From Turnera subulata (Eukaryota > Streptophyta > Magnoliopsida > Malpighiales > Passifloraceae): a DNA stretch of 64,000 nucleotides. Below, one piece after another: positions 46,709-57,310 of the stretch (positions are counted from its first letter, which is position 1; each line of letters opens with the position of its first letter). The DNA lies in NCBI GenBank assembly GCA_028386065.3, contig JAKUCV010001329.1:254503-318502 (forward strand), given 5' to 3'. A program made the translations under genes and the position numbers. The notes beneath the pieces are model-generated. The model did no database searches. It was given only the letters and a program-made list of their open reading frames with translations, and was not told the origin of the DNA.

Positions 46709-47554
46709 TATAGGATCTGATAACGTAGAATAGTGTGAAAAAGTAAACATGTAATTAAAAACGAAAACTCATTCTGTGGCCTGTGGATAGTTATTGGTCA
46801 CTTAATTCTCCAGGAGAAATTGGAGCATATCATTAACTAGCTCTAGAAACCAGACTCTAAAAAAAAATAAAAAAAGACTAGCTACTTCTCTGAAACCAAA
46901 AACAATACAGAGATTCCTACTTTTCTGAAATTGACAAATTCTCGCTAGAATTTGCATTCAACTTCTATATTTGATGGTATGCAGTATGCACACTTTTTTT
47001 TTTTTTTTATATTAGAGGAAGGTGAGCTAGAAAGGGAAATTGTGCTTTTTACACACAGAAGGTGATAGCACTCTTCACAATCGTGGCCTATTTTCATTTC
47101 ATTATAGGAACTTTTCAGTCATATTTACTGGACAATTTATCATTACATTCTCGGATTTGCGTCTCAGTTATTAGCCTGTTGCGTCTCAATTTATCATTAC
47201 ATTCTCGGAACTTCTCAGCTTGTATCCCTCTAGGCCTATTTGCACCTCGTTATTCGTTCTTTTTTGTGTTGCTGATGAAATCTGCTGCCACTTAACCTGC
47301 AAGATCAGTGTGCATATTTGGTTTGATACTTAACTTGATGGCTGTTGCTTCTATGCTAGTTTAATTGTTGCTTTTGTACAACCTATATTCATGTATGAAG
47401 GAGCAAAAACTCAATCCATTCATAGGAAAATTGTTTGGATTTCAGAGACATAAATGTGAGAAAAGGAATATGATATTTTATTCCTTATTAGCCAAGCAAC
47501 AAATGTGGTTCATTCACCACTTCTTGTCAATCACATGCATACAAAGCCAGAAAC
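46709..47554. other. spacer UGT-E/UGT-F with PMEI 3' remnant
   Basis: From about 47200 to 47420 it contains the 3' flank of a PMEI-2-like gene (CTAGGCCTATTTGCACCTC and GATCAGTGTG segments). The left part is paralogous to 49970-50200. No gene seen. Confidence 0.6.
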
Positions 47555-49316
47555 TCACAAACGGTTTGGTAAGAGCACTTCATTGATCAATCTTTCCAAA
47601 TTAATTGATGATGAGCCATTTGGACTAGTAGCTTCGTCAGCTAACCTTTTCCATTCCATGGCCTTTTCTTTCATCTTCTTACCTTTCTCACCCTCCATCA
47701 GCTCTCTTACAAGATTTTCCACCTCACCTCTCTTCACATTACTATCAATCTCCATGCCAACGCCCCACTCAGTGCAGGAGTATCTGCAGTTGATCTGTTG
47801 GTCTCCAAGGAATGGCCAACAAAGCATTGGAACTCCAGCTGACAAGCTCTCAATAGTTGAGCCCCACCCACTATGTGTTAGAAACCCTCCAATTGATGGG
47901 TGGCTAAGCACTTCCTCTTGAGGACACCAGGTTGTGATATAGCTCCTACCTTGAGTCTCTGCTGCAAACTCAGGAGGCAAAATGGCAGTGTCACCTATGA
48001 CAAGATCAGGCCTTATAATCCACAAGAAACTACACTTGCTATTAGCCAGCCCCATGGCAAACTCTATCAGCTGTTCTGGTGTCAGAACTGTAATGCTGCC
48101 AAAGTTCACATAGACCACAGAATTGGGTTCCTTGGAATCAAGCCATTGGAGACAGACACTTTCTTCTTTCCACAGATTATATCCCACAGATCTCAAACTG
48201 TCTTCTTCAACTTGATTGAGATGCAACTGGAGAGGGCCAATGGCATAAACACGAGGGTATATTGTCGAAAAGCCATCCAAAACATCTCGCTCTAGTGCAT
48301 CAAAAGTGTGGAATAAAATTGCAGGAGCCTTGGTACTAGACTCACAACAAAACATGGCGAAGTTTCGAAAGACATTAGGATCCCTCGTCCCAGCAAATCT
48401 CGGAAGATCCTTAAGACGGATGCCTTTCATACCAGGAATCGAGTCAATAATTGTGTCCTGATGTCCACTGGTTAAGTAGCTCTCATCTGCAGCTACATAT
48501 TACACCAGCTGGCAATTAGTCTCTTCTTTTATTTATTAGATATCATGCTTGAACATACAATTCATCCCTAAATAAGACTATATTATCTAGCCATAAGATC
48601 AAGCATGGAACAATCCGAATTTGTTCATCTAACAGTCTTGTTAAATTTCTTATCCTCATTTAGCCACATTAGCTATATATAGAAAAAAGAAACAAGGTCA
48701 ATAACTAAATAGTTAAAAGAGACTGATATATCCCAGTTGGTCTGGTCACTTCCCTATATCTTGAGTGGCGGGTCAGGAAGTTAAGTTTCCAGTTCAGGTT
48801 ACCTTTCTCTGGAAGGAAGCCTTTTCCTATCAGGGAACTGAGTTGTTTGAATCCCATGGAGGCACAGGCAGCCATGGTGAAAAATATTACAACAGGAACG
48901 CCAAGTTCTTCAGCAGCCCTGATAGTAAATGGCATCCAAAAATCAGAAACAATGCAAGAGACAGGGGGAACATTTGAAGAAGATGCGGTGTTGTTGAGCT
49001 TGGCAAGAAGCTCTCTAAAGGGTTTAATCATGTAATCCTTGATAGAGTTGCAAAGAGCAGAAATGTCTTGGGAGGCATCACCATTTGAAGGTGGAAGACC
49101 ATCAGGAATGGTCTCGAAATGGAAGGTTGGCAAACCATCCAGGGAACTAGGGGCTCTTGACTTCAGGAAACGTTTGTGATTGAACTCTGTGTTCACAAAT
49201 GTAATGTGGAAACCTTTGTAGTGCAGGAGTTTTGCAAGTTTAAGGATTGTCTTGATGTGGCTTTGATGTGGAGCTGGTACCAAAACCAGGTGAGGCTTGT
49301 CTGCCTTAGATTCCAT
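47555..49316 (-). CDS. UGT-F: UGT85-like UDP-glycosyltransferase
   Basis: Two exons (49316-48803 and 48486-47555), 481 aa, frame intact. The N-terminus is shortened by two residues (MESKADKPHL). It carries QSHIKT with the catalytic His, VSDFWMPFT, and the PSPG box with THSGWGST. Much of exon 2 (47628-48094) is repeated at 55078-55544 with one mismatch, and exon 1 is closely similar to that of UGT-I, so UGT-F and UGT-I are a very recent pair or were homogenised. Confidence 0.91.
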
Positions 49317-50909
49317 CTCTCAGCTTTACAAGCCAATATATATTCAAATGGTGATTCTGATTTGTAGGGGTTCAAATGGTTCGGCAGTTGCTCTTCTTAA
49401 ATAAGGCCTTACAAATTCTTGAGTCTTATGAATGGTGGGAGAGCTTTATGTTCTCATTGTTTTAATTTTCTGTCATGGCGCCGTCCTACGTCGAAAGGGA
49501 GATTTTAAATCAGCATTTAAATTCTAGCTGTTCTTAACTCGTACCATTATTCGGTTGAAAAAAAAAAGGTTTACTAACAAACCATCAAAAGATTTATCAA
49601 GTTTAGAAGTTATATAATGAATACGCATAACATTAAGGACTAAACAGAAAGTCCTACCTGCATAAAGTCGGGTATTACCCTACCCGCATAAGCAGATTTC
49701 AGGTGGGTCTCGGGTAGACCCTACCCAATTGCCATCCCTAGCTATGAATACAAGAACTAAGTTATGCAATCTTAAGAATCTATATATATGTTTCTCAAAC
49801 AAAAAAGAAAAAACGAATCTATATATATACAGCCAACTCTAGGGGCATCTTCCTAACGTTTCCAAAGGGTCATAGTTTCCTAATAGTAGGGTTAGGAGTA
49901 GTTAGGGTTGGGAAATTCTTTAAGCAATTTGGTTAAAATTTCAATTGCCTAGTCTTGAACATTATAGGATCTGATAACGTAGAGTAGTGTGAAAAAGTAA
50001 AAATGTAATTAAAAACGAAAGTCCATTTTGTGGCCTGTGGATAGTTATTGGTCACTTAATTCTCGAGGAGAAATTGGAGCATGCTCTAGAAACCAGATTC
50101 TGAAAAAAAAAAAGAAAAAGGGCTAGCTACTTCTCTGAAACCAAAAACAATACAGAGATTCATACTATTCTGAAATTGACAATTTCTGGCTATTTCCTGA
50201 ATTTGCAGCTCGGTGGTATGCCCTCTTTTTTTATACTAGTCAAGGAAGGTGAGACTCAAATCCGAGACCTCACCTCTTTTATACTTTTGACACACAAAAT
50301 GGTACGCACTCTTCACATCCTTGGCCTAATTACATTTAATTTTAAGGATTTTTTCAGTCATTAAACGTTTTTTTTGCAAAATCCCGTGGATTGAATTGAG
50401 TTCTAACCTTTATGTTCCTTAGGAAACTCACCCCCCACAATTGGGTAGGTCGAATTAGTGAGGACAAAGTTTTGGATGACGCATAGGCAACCAAAAAACG
50501 ATGACCCTACTTTTCTAAAACTGGAAAATGTATCATTACATTCTCGGATTTGATTCTCAGTTATTAGATGATGTAGCACTGTGATGAGCTGATGAAATTT
50601 GCTGCCATTTAGCCTGTATGATCAGTGTGTATGTTAGGTTTGCTATTTAACTTGATGACTGACGAGTAGGCATTTATCCTTCCATGTTGTGTCTATGTTA
50701 GTTTAACTGTTGCTTTTCTACAATCTATATTCATATCAATATATGAAGGATATGAAGGAACAGAAACTCTAAATCATTCTACGCACAATATTTGGATTCG
50801 GAGACATATATATATCTGAGAAGGAATATGACATTCGTTTCCCTGCTAATCAAACAACAAATGTGGTTGATCCATCACTTGCTTGTCAATCACACACATA
50901 GAAAACTCA
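49317..50909. other. spacer UGT-F/UGT-G with PMEI 3' remnant
   Basis: The left half parallels the UGT-E upstream region and contains the empty site of the 462-bp MITE. The part at 50560-50770 resembles the 3' flank of PMEI gene 2. No gene seen. Confidence 0.55.
49651..49740 (-). mobile_element. short hAT-like fragment
   Basis: A 90-bp insert absent from the paralogous upstream region of UGT-E. Read on the minus strand it starts TAGGGATGGCAATTGGGTAG, which resembles the ends of plant hAT-type elements, and has repeated GGGTAG motifs. No matching second terminus was found. Confidence 0.45.
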
Positions 50910-52790
50910 CTAACGCTTTGGTAAAAGCAATTCATTGATGAATCTGTCCAAGTTAATGGATGATGAGCCATTTGGAGCAGTGGCTTCATCAGCTAACCTT
51001 TTCCATTCCATGGCTTTTTCTTTCATCTTCTTACCATTCTCACCCTCCATGAGCTCTCTCACAAGATTTTCTACCTCATCTCTCTTCACATTACTATCAA
51101 TCTCCATGCCAACTCCCCACTTAGTGCAAGAGTATCTGCAGTTCATCTGCTGGTCTGCAAAGAATGGCCAACAAAGCATTGGAACTCCAGCTGACAAGCT
51201 CTCAATAGTTGATCCCCACCCACTGTGAGTTAGAAACCCTCCAGTTGATGGGTGATTAAGCACTTCCTCCTGGGGACACCAGGTTGTGATGTAGCTCCTA
51301 TCTTCAGTCTCTGCTGCAAACTCATGGGGTAAAATTGCGGAATCACCTACAACAAGGTCTGGCCTTATAATCCACAAGAAAGGGTGCTTGCTGTTAGCTA
51401 GCCCCATGGCGAACTCGATCAGCTGTTCTGAACTCATCACTGTAATGCTGCCAAAGTTCACATACACAACGGAGTTGTGTTCCTTAGAATTCAGCCATTC
51501 AAGACAGACATTTTCTTCTTTCCACAGATTATATCCAATAGATTTCAAATTGCCTTCTTCAGCTTGATTGAGAAGCAACTGGAGAGGGCCAATGGCATAA
51601 ACCCGAGGGTATATTGTTGAAAGGCCATCAAGAACATCTGGCTCTAACGCATCGAAAGTATGGAATGCAATTGCAGCAGCCTTAGTAGTAGATTCGGCAG
51701 AATATATGGTGAAGTTAAGTGCAGTTTCATTAGGATCAGTTGTGCGAACAAAGCTTGGAAGATCCTTAAGACGGATGCCTTTCATACCTGGAATCCAGTG
51801 AATAACTGTTTCCAGATAACCATTGGTCAAATAGCTCTCATCTGCAAACACACATCAGAGGAACTGGTAGTTAGTCTCTTCTTTATAATCTGTTATACTG
51901 GTGCAGGTATGAAACGATCAAATTTTGTTCCACCAACATTCTTAAAATCTGTTATACTGGTGCAGGTATGAAACGATCAAATTTTGTTCCACCAACATTC
52001 TTAATTGTTAGCATCAGAGTTCACCTGCTCTGTGAAGTCCTTACATCAAGTACACATTACCCATAGAAAATAGAAACAAGGTCAATAAAATAAATTGTTA
52101 AAGAGTCTCATATGCCAATGACCACATGGCCTAGCTAGTGGCACTTCCCTGTACCTTAAGGCTCATGGGGTCTGGAAGTCCTAGTTCCAGATAAGTTACA
52201 GGTCAAAATATCTGATATGCAAGCATACCTCATTTGTTTGCTCTAACACATAATATTTTCTAGTTCATAGTACCTTTTAGCGGAGTGTAGCCTTTTTCTT
52301 TCAGGGCACTTAGCTGTTTGGATCCCATGGAGCCACAGGCACCCATGGTGGAAAATATTACAACAGGAATGCCAAATTCTTCACCAGCCGTGATGGTAAA
52401 TGGCATGAAAGTATCAGAAACAATGCAAGAGACAGGAGCGACGTTCGAGGATCCGGCGTTGTTGAGCTTGGCAAGAAGCTCTCTAAAAGGTTTTATCATG
52501 TAATCCCTGGTAGAGTTGCATAGAGAAGCAATATCTTGGGAGGCATCATCATTTGAAGGAGGGAGACCATCAGGAATGGTCTCGAAATGGAAGGTTGGCA
52601 AACCATCAAGGGAATTAGGCCCTCTAGAATTGAGGAACCGCCTGTGATTAAACTCTGTGTTCACAAATGTTATGTGGAAACCTTTGTGGTGCAGAAGTTT
52701 TGCTAGTTTAAGAATTGTCTTGATGTGGCCTTGGAGGGGAGCTGGGACTAAAACTAGATGTGGCTTGTCAGCTGTTGTCTTGGATTCCAT
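50910..52790 (-). CDS. UGT-G: UGT85-like UDP-glycosyltransferase
   Basis: Two exons (52790-52274 and 51841-50910), 482 aa. I start at the ATG at 52790 (MESKTT) to match the paralogues; the open frame extends further upstream without an ATG. It has QGHIKT with Gly before the catalytic His, the usual plant form, unlike the QSH of most array members. The PSPG box has [16 protein letters not shown] and PFFADQ. It also has [13 protein letters not shown] and [10 protein letters not shown] variants. It is among the more divergent intact copies, so its acceptor may differ. A 59-bp tandem duplication lies in its intron. Confidence 0.9.
51887..52004. repeat. tandem duplication, 2 x 59 bp, in the UGT-G intron
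   Basis: Two near-identical consecutive copies starting AATCTGTTATACTGGTGCAG and ending in CCACCAACATTCTTA. Confidence 0.92.
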
Positions 52791-53405
52791 CTCTTGGCTC
52801 TCTGTGTGATTTTCTTTTGCTTTACAAGCCATAAGCAAAGAGTCATCTGGGTTCTTATGTTCAATGTTTTTTTTCTCTTTCTATCAAATATTTGTTTTGA
52901 TTGTTTTTAGAATCATGTAAGAATTTCTTCATTGTTGCTTACCAATAACCAATGATATGAGTGGGGACCGTCTAATCATTTCTTCAATTTACATTGTTCT
53001 TTCATATTTGGGAAATGCTCACGGCACTGACCCCGACCACTCATATTCCATGGCTACTGTGGGTTATCATGTCTAGCTAGCTGCAGAAAGAACTTGCACC
53101 TCAATTTTTCTGAAAATGACCAATTTGTCTTTACGTTTGGATTTCCAAGTTGTCATTCTGGTGATGTATACGTAATAATGTCTATATGGTTAAAGAGTGA
53201 CAGATTGATCAGGACTGGGTGGTACCACAAAGGGTTTTGTTGTTTTGTACATGATGTACATATGGTTAGGGCCTCAAGGGCAGGTGGTTGGGATTCGTTA
53301 ACCATTTAAGTGTTACTAGGCCAACAATATAAAAAGTAAACATGATTTTTTACCTCAGTTGTTTGGTCTAACATAGTATGCATTCATTTCTAGCTTGTTC
53401 AGGTT
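52791..53405. other. UGT-G upstream region and remnant intron
   Basis: No gene. The last 60 or so bases are the start of a UGT intron belonging to the exon fragment that follows. Confidence 0.5.
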
Positions 53406-53705
53406 ACCTTTTAGTGGAATGAAGCTTTTCTCTTTCAGGGCAGTGAGTTGTTTGAATCTCATGAAGCCACAGGCAGTCAGGGTGGAAAATAATACAACAG
53501 GAATGCCAAGTTCTTCAGCTGCCGCGTTGGTAAATGGCATGCAAGGATCCGGAACGATGCAAGAGACTGGAGGAATCTTTGAGGAAGCAGTGTTGTTGAG
53601 CTTGGCAAGAAGCTCCTGAAAGGGTCTTAACATGTAGTCCTTGACAGACTTGGCAAGAGCAGAGTAGTCTTGGGTGGCATTAATATCTGAAGGAGGGAGA
53701 CCATA
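53406..53705 (-). pseudogene. orphan UGT exon-1 fragment
   Basis: Encodes the second half of a UGT exon 1, from GLPPSD to FIPLK, and keeps the splice donor at its left end. The first 75 or so codons, the start codon and any matching exon 2 are missing. It is most like UGT-A ([17 protein letters not shown] type). The acidic site reads IVPD in place of IVSD. It marks a further, almost erased gene between UGT-G and UGT-H. Confidence 0.88.
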
Positions 53706-53841
53706 TGAACATTATTTGGATTCCTGACTGACAATGCGTAAGTGCGACGAGGAATATGGCATTTTTTTCCCTGTTAATCAAACAACAAATGTGGTTGATT
53801 CACCACTTTCTTGTAAATCACATACATAGAAAGCCAGTAAC

Positions 53842-54776
53842 TCACGAATGGTTTGGTAAGAGCACTTCATTGATCAGTCTGTCCAAATTAATAGATGATG
53901 AGCCATTTGGAAGAGTGGCTTCTTCAGCTAACTTTTTCCATTCCATGGCCTTTTCTTTCATCTTCTTACCTATCTCACCCTCCATGACCTCCCTTACAAG
54001 ATTTTCCACCTCGTCTCTCTTCACATTACTATCAATCTCCATGCCAACTCCCCACTCAGTGCAGAAGTATCTGCAATTCATCTGTTGGTCTGCAAAGAAT
54101 GGCCAACAAAGCATTGGAACTCCAGCTGACAAGCTTTCAATAGTTGAGCCCCACCCACTATGAGTTAGAAATCCTCCAACTGCTGGGTGGTTAAGCACTT
54201 CCTCCTGGGGACACCAGGTTGTGATGTAGCTCCTATCTTTAGTCTCTGTTGCAAACTCAGGGGGTAAAATTGCTGAGTCACCTACAACAAGGTCTGGCCT
54301 TATAATCCACAAGAAAGTACACTTGCTATTAGCCAGTCCCATGGCAAACTCGGTCAGCTGTTCTGTTGTCATCACAGTAATGCTCCTAAAGTTCACATAC
54401 ACAACTGAGTTGGGTTCCTTGGAATCCAGCCACTGGAGACAGACACTTTCTTCTTTCCACAGATTATATCCGATGGATTTCAAACTGTCTTCTTGAACTT
54501 GATTGAGATGCAACTGGAGAGGGCCTATGGCATAAACCCGAGGGTATATGGTGGAAAGGCCATCCAGAACATCTCGCTCTAACGCATCAAAAGTATGGAA
54601 TGCAATTGCAGAAGCCTTAGTAGTAGACTCAGCAGAATACATGGTGAAGTTAAGTACAGTTTCATTAGGATCCGTTGTTCGAACAAAGCTTGGAAGATCC
54701 TTAAGACGGATGCCTTCCAAACCAGGAATCCAGTCAATAACTGTGTCCAGATAGCCATTGGTTAAATAGCTCTCAT
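53842..54776 (-). pseudogene. UGT-H: exon 2 without exon 1
   Basis: A full-length exon 2 (935 nt, open to its stop) with a proper acceptor at its right end. Its intron breaks off near 55070, where exon 1 should lie, and runs straight into the UGT-I exon-2 fragment. The remaining intron resembles that of UGT-G. It reads VYVNFRSIT, replacing a Gly that is conserved in the other copies, which fits relaxed selection. It could be used only if spliced to a distant exon 1. Confidence 0.82.
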
Positions 54777-55077
54777 CTGCAAAAACACATCACAGCAACT
54801 TGTAGTTAGCGCAAAAACACATCACATACAACGTTCTTAACTATCAGAGTTCACCTGCTGTGTAAAGTCTTTACATCAAGCACGCATTATCCGTAGCAAA
54901 TGGAAATATGTTCAATAAATTATCTGTTAAAGAGTCTGAAATGCCAACGACCACATTAGTAGCACTTCCAAGTACCTTAAAGCTTATGGGGCCAGGATGT
55001 CCTAGCTCCAAAAATTAAAAAGTCACCAAGTGAAATATCTGATATGTAAGCATACATCATATGTAAGCACGCATTAT
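54777..55077. other. truncated intron of UGT-H
   Basis: Intron sequence paralogous to that of UGT-G, ending abruptly at the junction with the UGT-I exon-2 fragment. Confidence 0.6.
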
Positions 55078-55544
55078 GTAGCTTCGTCAGCTAACCTTTT
55101 CCATTCCATGGCCTTTTCTTTCATCTTCTTACCTTTCTCACCCTCCATCAGCTCTCTTACAAGATTTTCCACCTCACCTCTCTTCACATTACTATCAATC
55201 TCCATGCCAACGCCCCACTCAGTGCAGGAGTATCTGCAGTTGATCTGTTGGTCTCCAAGGAATGGCCAACAAAGCATTGGAACTCCTGCTGACAAGCTCT
55301 CAATAGTTGAGCCCCACCCACTATGTGTTAGAAACCCTCCAATTGATGGGTGGCTAAGCACTTCCTCTTGAGGACACCAGGTTGTGATATAGCTCCTACC
55401 TTGAGTCTCTGCTGCAAACTCAGGAGGCAAAATGGCAGTGTCACCTATGACAAGATCAGGCCTTATAATCCACAAGAAACTACACTTGCTATTAGCCAGC
55501 CCCATGGCAAACTCTATCAGCTGTTCTGGTGTCAGAACTGTAAT

Positions 55545-55545
55545 N
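55545..55545. other. assembly ambiguity (single N)
   Basis: One N separates UGT exon 2 sequence from L1 5' sequence. It may stand for a gap of unknown size. Confidence 0.95.
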
Positions 55546-55797
55546 CCCCCCTCTCTCCCCGCGTCAGAAGACGAGTCCAAATCCATTGACAGTAATGTGA
55601 ATGAACTCTAGTCTTGAAGGGCCCTTGTTTCTCTCGCACCCCCTTTCGAGGATGGTGATTCGGAGTTGGAGGGGTCAGTAGACGGTTCAATTTCATATTA
55701 CTCTTGGAGGTTGGGCTTGAAACTTATTGTGAGGGGTGGTTAGATTATTGTAGTATTTGCAAACAACAAGCCCTGGTTAGCGGCTGCGTCTTTCAAC

Positions 55798-57310
55798 ATG
55801 ACTGACAAATTGTGTTTAACTCTTGAAAATGATTTTGGGAAGGAGGATATTGCTACAGATGAAGCTGAATCAAATGGTGCCCTCGCCCTTCGCCTCTCTA
55901 AAACTGTTCTCCTGGGAAGGGTGGTGTCTATTCGGAGCTATAGTCTAAATTTTCTCAACAACCATCTGAAGAAGCTCTGGGGCTGCAAAGGTGGTTTGAA
56001 AATCACACAGAGAGGTTTCAATCTATTTTTCTTCACCTTTCAGCTGGAAGAAGATCTTCAATGGGTAATTCAAAAAGCTCCTTGGAATTTTGCCAATGCA
56101 CATTTGGTGGTCAAACAATGGCCTCCCCATCTTACATGAGCAGATTGATCTCAGCAAGTCAAGCATCTGGGTACAGGTACATGGACTACCTCTTAGTCAA
56201 CTGAATGCTAGAAATGCTGAAAAGGTTGGTAATGTTTTTGCTGGTTTACTTGAATATGAAATCTCCAAAACCAACGTCCTGAATACCCCTAGGATTATGC
56301 ATGTTAAAGTTGAATTCTGGGTTGATAAACCTCTGTTAACTGGTTTCAATAATATTATCTCTGAGGATTGGAAGCCCTGGGTTCGTTTCTGTTATGAGGG
56401 GTTGCCAGAATTCTGCTATTTTTGTGGCAGACTGGGGCACTCTGTTGTGAAGTGCTGGCTCAAAGGGGAAGATGATAAATTGCCATCATATGATATACCA
56501 GAGAAAGGCTTTGGGCCATGGTTAAAAGGGGTTATCCCCTTAGACCGCTTATATCTGCAATACCGGGGTGATGAGGAACCTGCACCGGAAAAACCTTCGG
56601 CCCCGACCACGACCGTTTCAAAGACCTCAGAGGGGCCGAGCAAAGTCAGTCAAATCTGGGTCCCACGTGAAAAGAAGAACCTGGATAAAAATATGGCGAC
56701 AGTGACTGTTTCTGCAGAAAATCAGGAGGTAGGAAATATTACCAGAGCATCTATGCTACCTACCCATGTGGGAAACCTAGAAATACACGAAAAAGGTCCC
56801 ACTTCTGCTGCCACCGAGGAAGTGGTCGGAGATTCTACTACAATCGATAACACGCCTGCGGAGGTAGGTGGGCAGATGGGGGATGTCCTTTACACTCCAG
56901 GAAAGAGAAAGGTTGTGGAGGAGGGTGGGCCAGCAAAAAAGAAAGCTAGGCTGGACATACCTCATCTAGGGGTTGGGCTTTGCACCCCGCCTATGGGCCC
57001 GTCTCATGTTCAACAGGCTGAACCGGGCCAACTACAAGTCTTACCAATATCTCTAGGCCAGTCACCTTTATTTATGAGGAGGTGGAAAGCCCGTGCAAGA
57101 GCTTCTCCACCGAATGCTGTTATGTTACAAGGAACCCAAATTGCTGATGACAGTTCTGTAGGGCCCTCTCCCCTTATAAGACGTGTTGGAGACAGTGAGC
57201 TGGTACCCCTCAATGGAGAGTCTACTGGAGCTGATAATGGCGAGTTGGATGCGATCAACTCTGATAGTGAGGCTGCCGTGGCTGATTCACAGCCACAGAG
57301 CCGACAATGA
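55798..57310 (+). CDS. L1 ORF1, Gag-like protein with DUF4283 and CCHC, frameshifted
   Basis: The first part (55798 to about 56130) reads as the start of a DUF4283-type domain (LEEDLQWVIQKAPWNF). Just after VVKQWPPHL the frame shifts by one base and continues in the next frame (HEQIDLSKSSIWVQVHGLPL) to 57310. Further on is a CCHC knuckle, CYFCGRLGHSVVKC (CX2CX4HX4C, near 56410-56455), then a long low-complexity polar tail. The element would therefore not make full ORF1 protein, unless the shift is a sequencing error. The stop overlaps the ORF2 start as ATGA (57307-57310). Confidence 0.85.

Noticed and set aside
46160..46750. Two mirror-image open frames of about 75-100 codons
   Set aside because: They are the two inverted arms of the 462-bp foldback element read on opposite strands; no protein family is recognisable.
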